This document shows, in pieces, positions 48,784 to 58,531 of a DNA stretch of 64,000 nucleotides. The stretch lies in NCBI RefSeq assembly GCF_000513955.1, contig NZ_AZUZ01000022.1, positions 1 to 64,000 on the forward strand, given 5' to 3'. The position numbers were made by a program, and so were the translations under genes. How positions within the stretch are numbered: the stretch's first letter is position 1; the number at the start of each line of letters is the position of its first letter. The notes under the pieces are model-generated. The model ran no database searches and was not told the DNA's origin. It saw only the letters and a list, made by a program, of their open reading frames with translations. The DNA is from Pseudoxanthomonas suwonensis J47. GTDB lineage: Bacteria; Pseudomonadota; Gammaproteobacteria; Xanthomonadales; Xanthomonadaceae.

Positions 48784-50313
48784 ATGAGCACTGCACGCAC
48801 CATTCCCGTCTGGGGCCCGGTGGAAGACGCCACCGCCGGCTGGTTCGCCAATGATGCCGGCGAAGGTCCGCTGGACGTGGTCGTGGTGGGCGCCGGCATC
48901 GCCGGCCTGACCACCGCCGCCGCACTGCTGCGCGAAGGGCGCCGCGTGCTGGTGGTGGACAAGTCCGGCATCGGCGCCGGCGAGACCATGCGCACCTCGG
49001 CCCACCTGGCCTCTGCGCTGGACGACCGTTTCCACCTGCTGGCCCGCCACCACGGCAAGGACGGCGCGCGCCTGGCCGCGGCCAGCCATGCCGCGGCGAT
49101 CGACTGGATCGAGGAAGTGTCCGCGAGCGCGGAGGATTGCGGCTTCCGACGCATCCCCGGCTACCTGTTCCCGCACGATGCGGCCGATACCCGCGAACTG
49201 GAGCGCGAACTGGACGCGGCGCGGGAGGCCGGCCTGTCGGTCCACTGGCTCGAGGCCGGCGTGGAAACCCCGGCCGTGCTCGGCCCGGTGCTGCGCTTCG
49301 ACCACCAGGCGCGGGTGGACATCGGCGCCTACCTGCTGGCGCTGGCCCGCGAAGTGCGCGACGCCGGCGGGCGTTTCATGCGCGGCGAGGTCACCGCGGT
49401 AACCGGCGGCGCGGAGGTCGAACTGGAACTGCGCGACGGCTCGCGCCTGCACGCCGCCGCCGCGGTGAGCGCCAGCAACGTGCCGTTCCACCAGACCGAC
49501 GCCACCTGGATCAAGCAGGCGCCCTACCGGACCTACGTGGTGGCCGGAAGGGTGCCGGCCGGCGCGATCCCCGACGCGCTGTACTGGGACGACGCCGATC
49601 CCTACCACTACGTGCGCCTGCGCGACACCTCCGATCCGGCGGTGCAGGAACTGCTGGTCGGCGGCGAGGACCACAAGACCGGCCAGGACGACGATCCCGA
49701 GGCCTACGTGCGCCTGCAGGCCTGGACGCGCGAGCGTTTCCCGGAAGTGGAAGGCTTCCACGCCGCCTGGTCCGGGCAGGTGCTCGAGCCGGTCGACGGC
49801 CTGGCTTTCATCGGCGCCGATCCGCGCAACGACAACGTCTGGCTGATCACCGGCGATTCCGGCAACGGCCTGACCCACGGCACGCTCGGTGGCCTGCTGG
49901 TCGCCGACCTGGTGCAGGGCCGCGACAATCCCTGGCGCGAGCTCTACGACCCGGGCCGCAAGCCGGTCCGCGCCGGTGGCGAATGGCTGCGCGAGAACGC
50001 CAACGTCGCCCTGCAGTTCCGCGACTGGGTCAAGCCTTCGCAGGTCGCCGACGTGGACGACATCGCCGCCGGTACCGGCGCGGTGCTGCGCCGGGGCGTG
50101 CACCGGGTGGCGGTGTACCGCGCCGGCGACGGCTCGCTGCACGCGCACAACGCGCGCTGCCCGCACATGGGCTGCGTGGTGCGCTGGAGCAGCGAGGAGA
50201 AGTCCTGGGATTGCCCCTGCCACGGCTCCCGCTTCGAGGCGTGCAGCGGCGCCATCCTCAACGGCCCCACCAGCGAGCCACTGGCGCCCTTCGATCTGGA
50301 ACGCGATGGATGA
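48784..50313 (+). CDS. FAD-dependent oxidoreductase fused to a Rieske domain
   Basis: The 509-residue protein has an N-terminal DAO-type FAD fold (VVVGAGIAGLTTAAALL near residue 36, then GAGETMRTSAHLASALD and the late GDSGNGLTHGTLGG) and a C-terminal Rieske 2Fe-2S domain with C459/H461 (CPHMGC) and C477/H480 (CPCH). It has no signal peptide. Members of this fused family are common beside stress genes but no physiological substrate is established. Its stop overlaps the next gene (ATGA), suggesting a functional pair with that membrane protein. Confidence 0.93.
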   Translation: MSTARTIPVWGPVEDATAGWFANDAGEGPLDVVVVGAGIAGLTTAAALLREGRRVLVVDKSGIGAGETMRTSAHLASALDDRFHLLARHHGKDGARLAAASHAAAIDWIEEVSASAEDCGFRRIPGYLFPHDAADTRELERELDAAREAGLSVHWLEAGVETPAVLGPVLRFDHQARVDIGAYLLALAREVRDAGGRFMRGEVTAVTGGAEVELELRDGSRLHAAAAVSASNVPFHQTDATWIKQAPYRTYVVAGRVPAGAIPDALYWDDADPYHYVRLRDTSDPAVQELLVGGEDHKTGQDDDPEAYVRLQAWTRERFPEVEGFHAAWSGQVLEPVDGLAFIGADPRNDNVWLITGDSGNGLTHGTLGGLLVADLVQGRDNPWRELYDPGRKPVRAGGEWLRENANVALQFRDWVKPSQVADVDDIAAGTGAVLRRGVHRVAVYRAGDGSLHAHNARCPHMGCVVRWSSEEKSWDCPCHGSRFEACSGAILNGPTSEPLAPFDLERDG

Positions 50314-50825
50314 GCACCACGGCCGCAGGCGGCTGGGCATGGACCTACGCCGGCTACCTGCTGTGGCTGGGCGCCGGCTGCCTGGATTTCGCCAGCCATC
50401 GCCGCACCGACCTGCCGCATACCTCGGGCGTGGCCGAATCGTCGCTGCACGGCGTGCAACTGCTGACTCTGGGCGCGGCGGTGCTGGCCTGGCTGGCGCT
50501 GGCGCCGGGCCTGGGGCGCAGCGTGCTGCTGCTGGCGCTGGTGGTGGCGCATGCGGTGGCCGGCTACGCGGACACGCGCGTGGCCTACGGGCGCCGGCCC
50601 ATCAAACCGTTCGAACAGCACTTGCACAGCGTGCTCGACATGGCGCCGTGGATCGCGCTGGGCATGATCCTGGTGCATGACGGGGCCGCCGCATGGCGCG
50701 GCGGTCTGGCCTGGCAGCCGGCGCCGGCCGCGTGGTGGCTGGCGGCGCTAGCCCCGGCGCTGCTGCTGTGCGTGCTGCCGTGGCTGGCCGAGTACCGCGC
50801 GGCCTGGCGCGCGCGGAGCGCCTGA
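50310..50825 (+). CDS. Small membrane protein coupled to the FAD-Rieske oxidoreductase
   Basis: The 171-residue protein has four to five hydrophobic helices. The first two carry His-rich loops (DFASHRRTDLPHTSGVAESSLHG), and a later one has FEQHLHSVLDMAPW, so heme or quinone binding is thinkable. I know no name for the family. It starts four bases inside the oxidoreductase stop and its 3' end overlaps the minus-strand gene by about 78 bases. Confidence 0.8.
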   Translation: MSTTAAGGWAWTYAGYLLWLGAGCLDFASHRRTDLPHTSGVAESSLHGVQLLTLGAAVLAWLALAPGLGRSVLLLALVVAHAVAGYADTRVAYGRRPIKPFEQHLHSVLDMAPWIALGMILVHDGAAAWRGGLAWQPAPAAWWLAALAPALLLCVLPWLAEYRAAWRARSA

Positions 50826-51263
50826 GCGGTGGCGCGCGCCACCCACCAGGCGCACCAGCGCCAGCCCGAGGGCGAAGCTGCCGTACACGCATACCATCCC
50901 GGGCGCGGACACGCGGTTCTCGAAGCCCGGGCTGAGCCGGCGCGGCACCACGTGGTAGTCGACCACGTAGGCCAGCACCGCGACCGTGGCGGCCTTGCCC
51001 AGCGGGCGGCGCGGCGAGCGCGCGCACCAGGCCTCGTAACCGGTCGCCCAGAACACCGAACTGGCGTGATGGATCGCGTAGCCTAGGAGCGTATGTCGCA
51101 GAGACCATCCATCGGCATGCCGGGCGGGCCGGCCCCAGGCCCACTGGCTGGTGGCATTGGTGCCGGCCGGGACCGTGCCGGCGACGCCGCGGCTCCAGGC
51201 CGAGACCGCGATGCTCGAGAGCACGCTGGCGAGCGAGCCGGAGCCGAGGGCGCGCAGCAGCAC
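50748..51263 (-). CDS. Membrane protein of unknown function
   Basis: The protein has about 171 residues from the GTG at 51263, or up to 30 more from an ATG at 51353 that would run into the divergent SDR gene. Recognisable pieces of a widespread uncharacterised membrane family are LRALGSGSLASVLSSIAV, AIHHASSVFWATGYE and AYVVDYHVVPRRLSPGFE. Four helices are likely. The C-terminal ~25 residues overlap the gene on the other strand. Start uncertain. Confidence 0.65.
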   Translation of the reverse strand: MLLRALGSGSLASVLSSIAVSAWSRGVAGTVPAGTNATSQWAWGRPARHADGWSLRHTLLGYAIHHASSVFWATGYEAWCARSPRRPLGKAATVAVLAYVVDYHVVPRRLSPGFENRVSAPGMVCVYGSFALGLALVRLVGGARHRSGAPRAPGRAVLGQPRQHAQQQRRG

Positions 51264-51284
51264 GTTGCGCAGGCGCGCTGGCGG

Positions 51285-52550
51285 GTGCTGGTGGTGGGTG
51301 GCCACGGGATGATCGGGGGCGCGTTCGCGCGGCGGCTGGTCCAGGCGGGGCATGAGGTGGTCCTCGCGGGACGGCGGGAAGGGGCGGGCGGCCTGCGGCT
51401 GGATTTCGCCGCCATGCCGCCGCACCGGGGACTGGTGGAACAGCTGCGCGGCTTCGACCTGGTGGTCAATGCCGCGGGCATCTTCCAGCCGCAAGGAAAG
51501 CAGGACTTCGATGCGGTGCATGTGAACGGCGTGCGCGCGCTGGCCGAGGCCGCGGTCGAGGCGGGGGTGCCGCGCTTGGTCCACGTGTCCGCGCTGGGCG
51601 CCGACGCCGCCTCGGACCTCGGCTATTTCGCCTCAAAGGGCGCCGCCGAGGACTACCTGCTGGCGCTGCCGGCCATGACGGTCGTCGTCGTGCGGCCGTC
51701 GCTGGTGTTCTCGCCGGACGGTGGCAGCACGCGCTTCTTCGCCCGCCTGGCGACCGCGCCGCTGGCGCCCTTGCCCGGCGGCGGCCGGCAGTTGGTGCAA
51801 CCGATCCATCTCGACGACCTGGTCGAGGGGATGCTGCGCGCGGCCACTTCCGCGCCGGCTTCGATGCGCCTGGACGCGGTGGGCCCGCGCGCGCTGCCGC
51901 TACGCGAATACCTGGCCGGGTTTGCGCGGGCGCTCGGCCGCACGCCGCGCTTCGTCGGCGTGCCGATGCGCCTGCTCATGCCGCTGATGCCGCTGGCGGA
52001 GCGCCTCGGTGGGGGCCTGGCCAGCCGGGATTCGCTGCGGATGCTGGCCGCGGGCAACACCGGCGACGCGGCCGCCATCACCGGCCTGCTCGGCCGCCCG
52101 CCGCGCGACCCCCGGCAGTTCATCGACACGGCTGCCGCCGGGGCATTGCGCGGTCCACTGCGCGTGCAGCGGGCCGTGGGGTGGATGCGCGCCGGCCTGG
52201 CCGCGCTGTGGCTGGGCACGGCCTGGGTGTCGCTATGGGGCTATCCGCGCGAAGGCAGCCTGGCGCTGCTGGCACGACTGGACCTGCACGGCGCCTGGGC
52301 CACGCTGGCGCTGTGGAGCGGTGCGCTGCTCGATGCGGTCTTCGGCGTGGCGACCCTGCTGCTGCCGCGGCGGCGACGGCTCTACCAGGCGCAGCTGCTG
52401 CTGATCACCGCCTACAGCGTGCTGATCAGCATTGGTCTGCCGGAATTCTGGCTGCACCCGTTCGCGCCACTGCTCAAGAACGTCCCGATCATGGCGATGA
52501 TCGTCGCCCTCCTGCTGCTGGACCGGACAGATGGACCTGGTGACCGTTAA
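51285..52550 (+). CDS. NAD(P)-binding SDR fused to a DoxX-like membrane domain
   Basis: The 421-residue protein joins an atypical SDR/NmrA-like Rossmann domain (VLVVGGHGMIGGAFARRL at the start; HVSALGADAASDLGYFASKG with Tyr and Lys spaced as usual) to four C-terminal helices of DoxX-like type (about 300-420). It probably acts at the inner membrane. The GTG at 51285 is chosen because it is directly before the Rossmann strand. It overlaps the DUF2269 gene by 20 bases. Confidence 0.88.
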   Translation: MLVVGGHGMIGGAFARRLVQAGHEVVLAGRREGAGGLRLDFAAMPPHRGLVEQLRGFDLVVNAAGIFQPQGKQDFDAVHVNGVRALAEAAVEAGVPRLVHVSALGADAASDLGYFASKGAAEDYLLALPAMTVVVVRPSLVFSPDGGSTRFFARLATAPLAPLPGGGRQLVQPIHLDDLVEGMLRAATSAPASMRLDAVGPRALPLREYLAGFARALGRTPRFVGVPMRLLMPLMPLAERLGGGLASRDSLRMLAAGNTGDAAAITGLLGRPPRDPRQFIDTAAAGALRGPLRVQRAVGWMRAGLAALWLGTAWVSLWGYPREGSLALLARLDLHGAWATLALWSGALLDAVFGVATLLLPRRRRLYQAQLLLITAYSVLISIGLPEFWLHPFAPLLKNVPIMAMIVALLLLDRTDGPGDR

Positions 52551-53016
52551 GTTCCTGCACGTGCTGTCCTCGACCTTCCTGTTCGGAACCGGCGTCGGCA
52601 CGGCGTTCTACCTGTTCTTCATCAGCCTCACCCGCGACGCACGCACGGTCGCGGTGGTCGCGCGCTACGTGGTCGTCGCCGACTGGATCTTCACCGCCAC
52701 CACCGTGGTGATCCAGCCGGTCACCGGCTTCTACCTGGCGCAGCGGCTGTACCTGCCGCTGTCCACGCCGTGGCTGTACTGGTCGATCGTGCTGTTCGTG
52801 TTCGCCGCGGCCTGCTGGCTGCCGGTGGTGTGGCTGCAGATGCGCCTGCGTGACGTGGCCGTCGCAGCGGTGGCGCAGGGCAGGGCGGAGCTGCCGGCGC
52901 AGTACGCGCGGCTGCTCGGCGCCTGGACCGCGCTGGGCGTGCCGGCGCTGTTCTCGTTCCTGGCGATCTTCTACATGATGGTCGCCAAGCGCCTGCCGTT
53001 CGGCTGGGGCGCGTAG
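52531..53016 (+). CDS. DUF2269 family membrane protein
   Basis: The 161-residue protein has four helices and matches DUF2269: VKFLHVLSSTFLFGTGVGTAF near the N-terminus and a late FLAIFYMMVAKR. It regularly follows SDR-DoxX genes in relatives as far as I recall. The start is 20 bases inside the preceding gene. Function is unknown; a small cytochrome-like or redox partner role has been guessed for the family. Confidence 0.88.
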   Translation: MDLVTVKFLHVLSSTFLFGTGVGTAFYLFFISLTRDARTVAVVARYVVVADWIFTATTVVIQPVTGFYLAQRLYLPLSTPWLYWSIVLFVFAAACWLPVVWLQMRLRDVAVAAVAQGRAELPAQYARLLGAWTALGVPALFSFLAIFYMMVAKRLPFGWGA

Positions 53017-53026
53017 CCGCGCGGGC

Positions 53027-53686
53027 TCAGGTACCGGTCTGGCGGTGCGGCGCCGCCAGCGGCTTGGATTCGGGCGATTTGTCCTGGCGCAGCCAGATCG
53101 ACAGCACCACGATCGACAGCACGGCGAGGAACTCGCTCTGCCAGTTCTGCAGCGACTCGTACCAGAACTGCGCCCCGGTCACATGTTCCACCAGCGCCAC
53201 CGGCGGCTGGCCGTCGGTGGCGCGCTCCTCGTTCTCGTGCATCCAGCTGCCCCACGCGTGCAGCAAGAACGAGGCCAGGAACAGCAGCATGAAGGCCAGC
53301 GCCAGCGAATTGGCGTACAGCCAGCGCGCCATGCCGCCGGCGCGCGCCGGCCAGGGCGTCGGGCCCGGATCGATGCGTTCTTCCTCTTCGGCCGGGTCCA
53401 GCGGCCGCGACTCGGCCGAACCGCGCTGGCGCAGGCCGACGGTCAGCAGCACGTACATGCCCATCTGCAGGAACTCGCTCTCCCAGTTCTCGAAGGTGGC
53501 CGAGATGAAATGGCCGGAGAGCAGGTACTCGCGCAGCGGCAGCGGGTCCTGGCCGGAGAGCATGCGGCTCTCGTTGTCCGCGTTCCAGCCGGTAAGCATC
53601 TGCCCGGCGAGGAAGCCGAGGAACAGCACCGCCAGCACCAGCGAAAGGCCGTTGCGCCTGAAGAACGACGGAGTAGGGGCGGACAT
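53027..53686 (-). CDS. DUF6766 family membrane protein
   Basis: The 219-residue protein shows an internal repeat: two helices each followed by a loop with a Trp-rich motif (FENWESEFLQMGMY and LQNWQSEFLAVLSI). This pair of NWxSEFL motifs is typical of DUF6766. Four membrane helices are visible. It is convergent with DUF2269. Function unknown. Confidence 0.85.
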   Translation of the reverse strand: MSAPTPSFFRRNGLSLVLAVLFLGFLAGQMLTGWNADNESRMLSGQDPLPLREYLLSGHFISATFENWESEFLQMGMYVLLTVGLRQRGSAESRPLDPAEEEERIDPGPTPWPARAGGMARWLYANSLALAFMLLFLASFLLHAWGSWMHENEERATDGQPPVALVEHVTGAQFWYESLQNWQSEFLAVLSIVVLSIWLRQDKSPESKPLAAPHRQTGT

Positions 53687-53858
53687 GGCTGCGGGGTGTC
53701 AGGCGGGATGCGCCGAGGGGACCGCGGGCCGCGCGGTGCGCGGAGGTGCCATCGGGCCGGCACCGCGGAGTGGAGCAGGGCAGTCGCTTTCCATGCGGCA
53801 CCGATAGCACCGGCGCTGCGTAGGCCGCGTCAATGTCGGGAGCGGCGTGCTGAACCGC

Positions 53859-56294
53859 TCAGGGAGTGTCCGCGCGCAGCAGGCGCAGACCGAACAGTCG
53901 TGGCGTCGCCCGCCCATCCGTGGCGACGAAGTGGACGCGGAGGCCGTCGCCGCGCGCGTCCGCGGCGGCATCATCCGGCAGCCGCATTTCCTGGCTGGAG
54001 AAGTCGTCCACGCCGTCGCCGTCCAGCGTGACCTTGCCCAGCAGCCGGCCGCCAGCGCGCACCTCCATGGCCACGCCGCGGTCGCCGCCGAACAGCTCCA
54101 ACTGTACCAGCAGCGGGGTGCCGGCCCCGGCATCCGGCGCGCGCAGCACATACGAGAACGCCTCCTCGGCGCTGCGCCAGCGCCTGCCGAGGAAACTGCC
54201 CGTCGTGCTGCGCCTGCCCTGGTAGGCGTGGTCGACTTCCGGCTGCTGTTCGCCCGGCTGTACCTGGTCGAGGGTGCGCGCCTCCAGTGCCTCGCGTTCG
54301 CGTTCGGCCTGGCGTGCTGCGGCCAGGACGGCTGGATACGCATCCGGCGTGGCGGTGCGCCAGTAGGCCATGTAGCGGGCGTCGTGGATGCGGTGCAGGG
54401 GCTCCAGCCGCAGGCCGCGCAGCGAGGTCGGTTGCACCAGCGCGTCGGCGCTGAACACCAGCGGCTCGCCAGGCACCGGCACGATCGCGGAAGCCAGCCG
54501 CTCGCGCTTGCCCACCAGCATCGGCGCACCGTCCAGCGGCAGGTAGGGGCCGGGCGCGATATGGCTGCCGCGGCCGTCGTCGGCGACCAGTCCTTCCAGG
54601 TCCTCGGTGCCGGTACGCGCGGCCAGCATCAGCGGGCCATGCATCACCGCGACCCAGTCCGATCCGTCCGGCAGGTTCTCGATGCGCGTCTGCATCGGCA
54701 GTGCGATCTCGATGCGGTCGCCGTCCTGCCACTCGCGTTCGATGCGCGCGTACGAGGACGGCGTGGATTCCAGCGGCCAGCGGCGGCCGTTGACCTTCAC
54801 CTGCAGCGGCCCGGCCAGCCAGTGCGGGTGGCGCAGCTCCAGGGCGAAGGCCTGCGGGCGCTCCAGTGCCAGTTCCAGCGTGCTGCCTGGTTCGTCGGGG
54901 AAGCGGGTGCGCTGGCGCAGGACCACGCCGCGCTCGCGCCACTGCAGTTCCGAGTCCAGGTACAGGTTGACCCGCAGCGCGCCGCCGTCGTGCGCGTAGG
55001 CGAAGGTACCGTGGCGGCCGTGGTTCTCCATGCCGGTGCCGACGCAGCACCAGAAGCATTCCTGCGGCTGCGAATAGACCCGGTAGTGCCGTGGCCGCAC
55101 CGGGGTGAAGTACACGAGCCCGCCGTGGTCCGGGTGCTGGGTGGACAGGATGTGGTTGTAGAGCACCCGCTCGTAGAAGTCGGCGTGGCGCGGATCGGGT
55201 CGCAGCCGCTCCAGCATCAGGGTCAGGCGCAGCATGTTGTAGCTGTTGCAGGTCTCCGGCCCCTCGCGCGAGTGCAGCATCGGCGCGAAATCCTCGGCCG
55301 GGTTGAAGTGCTCGCGCACGCTGTTGCCGCCGAACGCCACGCTGCGCTCCAGCGCGACCTGTTCCCAGAAGAACTGCGCCGCCTCGATCCAGGCCGGGTT
55401 GCCGTCCAGCTCGCCGATCCGCGCGAAGCCGATCACCTTCGGGATCTGGGTGTTCGCATGCAGGCCGTCGAGGCGGTCCTCGCGCCGCAGCAGCGGGTCG
55501 AGGATGGCGCGGTGGCAGAAGCGGCGGGCGAGGGCGAGGTAGCGGCGGTCGCCGGTGATGGCGTACACGTCGGCCAGCACCTCGTTCATGCCGCCGTGCT
55601 CGGTATCCAGGACGCGCTGCAGCTGCACGTCGTCGAGCCCGGCGACCAGGCGGTCGGCCCAGTCGGCGAAGCCGACCAGCACCTCGCGCGCCTGCGCGTT
55701 CCCCGCCAGGAGCCAGGCATCGCGCAGGCCGGCGAAGGTCTTGTGCAGGTTGTAGAACGGCACCCAGGCGCCTTCCAGCGAGAACGACTCGGCCTGGAAG
55801 TCGCCGGAGGCGATGCGCTCCCAGAGGACGCGTCCGCCGGGCACGCCGCCGACGTAACCGTCGCCGTTGGCGCGCTGGCACTCGGCCATCGCCGCGACCA
55901 TGTAGTCCAGGCGCCGGCGCATCTCCGCGTGCCCCTGCGCGGCCTGCTGCGCCAGCGCCGACAGGTAGTGGCCGGCGGTGTGCCCGTCCAGGCCCATCGA
56001 TTCCCAGTTCGGATACTTCGGTGCGGGCGAGGGCAGGCCGGCCTCGATCCGGCACGGGGCGAGCAGCCGGTCCACGTCCAGTGCCGCCAGGTAGCGCAGG
56101 TTGAGCGCGCTGGAGCGGGCGAACACGCCTTCGCCCAGGCGCACGTCGGCCAGCGGGAAGAACTGGAGCGGACCCCACGCAGGCGCCGTTGCGGCCAGTC
56201 CGGCCAGCGGCAGCGCCGGCAGGAGGGCGGTGGCGCCCAGCGCCGCGACGAAGCGGCGCCGGGTCAGCCCGGCGCCGGTTCCGCGGGCGTCCAT
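53859..56294 (-). CDS. GH127 beta-L-arabinofuranosidase, Tat-exported
   Basis: The 811-residue protein starts with a Tat signal (TRRRFVAALG then a hydrophobic stretch) cut near residue 37. The (alpha/alpha)6 catalytic domain has the GH127 zinc-thiolate site: E347 and C349 in PETCNSYN and C416-C417 in WCCVGTG, matching the Glu, Cys and nucleophile Cys of HypBA1. Beta domains (DUF4986-like and a C-terminal sandwich) complete it. It releases beta-linked L-arabinofuranose, e.g. from plant extensin glycans. The gene is downstream of the dehydratase with a terminator between, so expression may be partly independent. Confidence 0.92.
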   Translation of the reverse strand: MDARGTGAGLTRRRFVAALGATALLPALPLAGLAATAPAWGPLQFFPLADVRLGEGVFARSSALNLRYLAALDVDRLLAPCRIEAGLPSPAPKYPNWESMGLDGHTAGHYLSALAQQAAQGHAEMRRRLDYMVAAMAECQRANGDGYVGGVPGGRVLWERIASGDFQAESFSLEGAWVPFYNLHKTFAGLRDAWLLAGNAQAREVLVGFADWADRLVAGLDDVQLQRVLDTEHGGMNEVLADVYAITGDRRYLALARRFCHRAILDPLLRREDRLDGLHANTQIPKVIGFARIGELDGNPAWIEAAQFFWEQVALERSVAFGGNSVREHFNPAEDFAPMLHSREGPETCNSYNMLRLTLMLERLRPDPRHADFYERVLYNHILSTQHPDHGGLVYFTPVRPRHYRVYSQPQECFWCCVGTGMENHGRHGTFAYAHDGGALRVNLYLDSELQWRERGVVLRQRTRFPDEPGSTLELALERPQAFALELRHPHWLAGPLQVKVNGRRWPLESTPSSYARIEREWQDGDRIEIALPMQTRIENLPDGSDWVAVMHGPLMLAARTGTEDLEGLVADDGRGSHIAPGPYLPLDGAPMLVGKRERLASAIVPVPGEPLVFSADALVQPTSLRGLRLEPLHRIHDARYMAYWRTATPDAYPAVLAAARQAEREREALEARTLDQVQPGEQQPEVDHAYQGRRSTTGSFLGRRWRSAEEAFSYVLRAPDAGAGTPLLVQLELFGGDRGVAMEVRAGGRLLGKVTLDGDGVDDFSSQEMRLPDDAAADARGDGLRVHFVATDGRATPRLFGLRLLRADTP

Positions 56295-56312
56295 CGGGAC
56301 TGCCGTCTGAAG

Positions 56313-56363
56313 AAAAAAACCCCGCTGCACGGGAGGTCTGCCGAAGCAGGGATGTCTGCGGGG
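56313..56363 (-). terminator. Intrinsic terminator after the arabonate dehydratase gene
   Basis: On the minus strand an outer stem GCCCCGC/GCGGGG with an inner CTGC-TTCG-GCAG hairpin is followed by seven T (56313-56319). It lies 40 bases beyond the dehydratase stop, ahead of the GH127 gene. Confidence 0.75.
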
Positions 56364-56403
56364 CAAGAAACCGTGGGAGTGGCGGGGCGAAAACGCATGG
56401 CCG

Positions 56404-58128
<1,725 letters not shown>

Positions 58129-58531
58129 GCGGTCGGGATTCCTGCCCGGTGGACTTGGCCGGGCCATCACCGTGCCGATGGCATGGGTGCGTCCCGTTGC
58201 CGGGGATACTACCGGGGCGGGCAATGCACGAAAAATAACAAATGCACGCAGATCGATATGCGTATTGCAATCCACCCACCAAAGCCCCTCTCCCCCCGGG
58301 AGAGGGGTTGGGGGAGAGGGCAGGCAACCCCGCGCCCCTTCGTCGGTACCCACCCTCTCCCTCGGACCCTCAGCCAGCAGGAGAGGGCAGGAAAGCGCCA
58401 TAACCAATCGGATATGCAAGACACCGATATCCGCATTTGTTGTGCATCCGCTGCGGCTACCAGAATGCAGCGGAGTCCCCGCTGCAGCGGTGGCGCATTC
58501 GGCGGTGCACCGCGGCGCTCTGGGAGGGGCA
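58129..58531. promoter_or_regulatory. Divergent promoter region of the arabinoside locus
   Basis: This 403-base gap separates the dehydratase and transporter genes. On each side, oriented toward the gene it precedes, lies GCATTTGTT (58433-58441 plus strand; 58237-58245 minus strand) next to GATAT/CGATAT-containing AT-rich sequence (58251-58262, 58410-58430). The shared motif suggests one regulator for both directions. No regulator gene is next to it. The centre holds GC-rich palindromic repeats. Confidence 0.5.
58285..58307. repeat. CCCCTCTCCC palindromic intergenic repeat
   Basis: A perfect 10-bp inverted repeat with 3-base loop is followed by further GGGAGAGGG and CCCTCTCCC copies to about 58390. 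It looks like the dispersed CCCTCTCCC-type intergenic element common in many proteobacteria. Confidence 0.65.
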
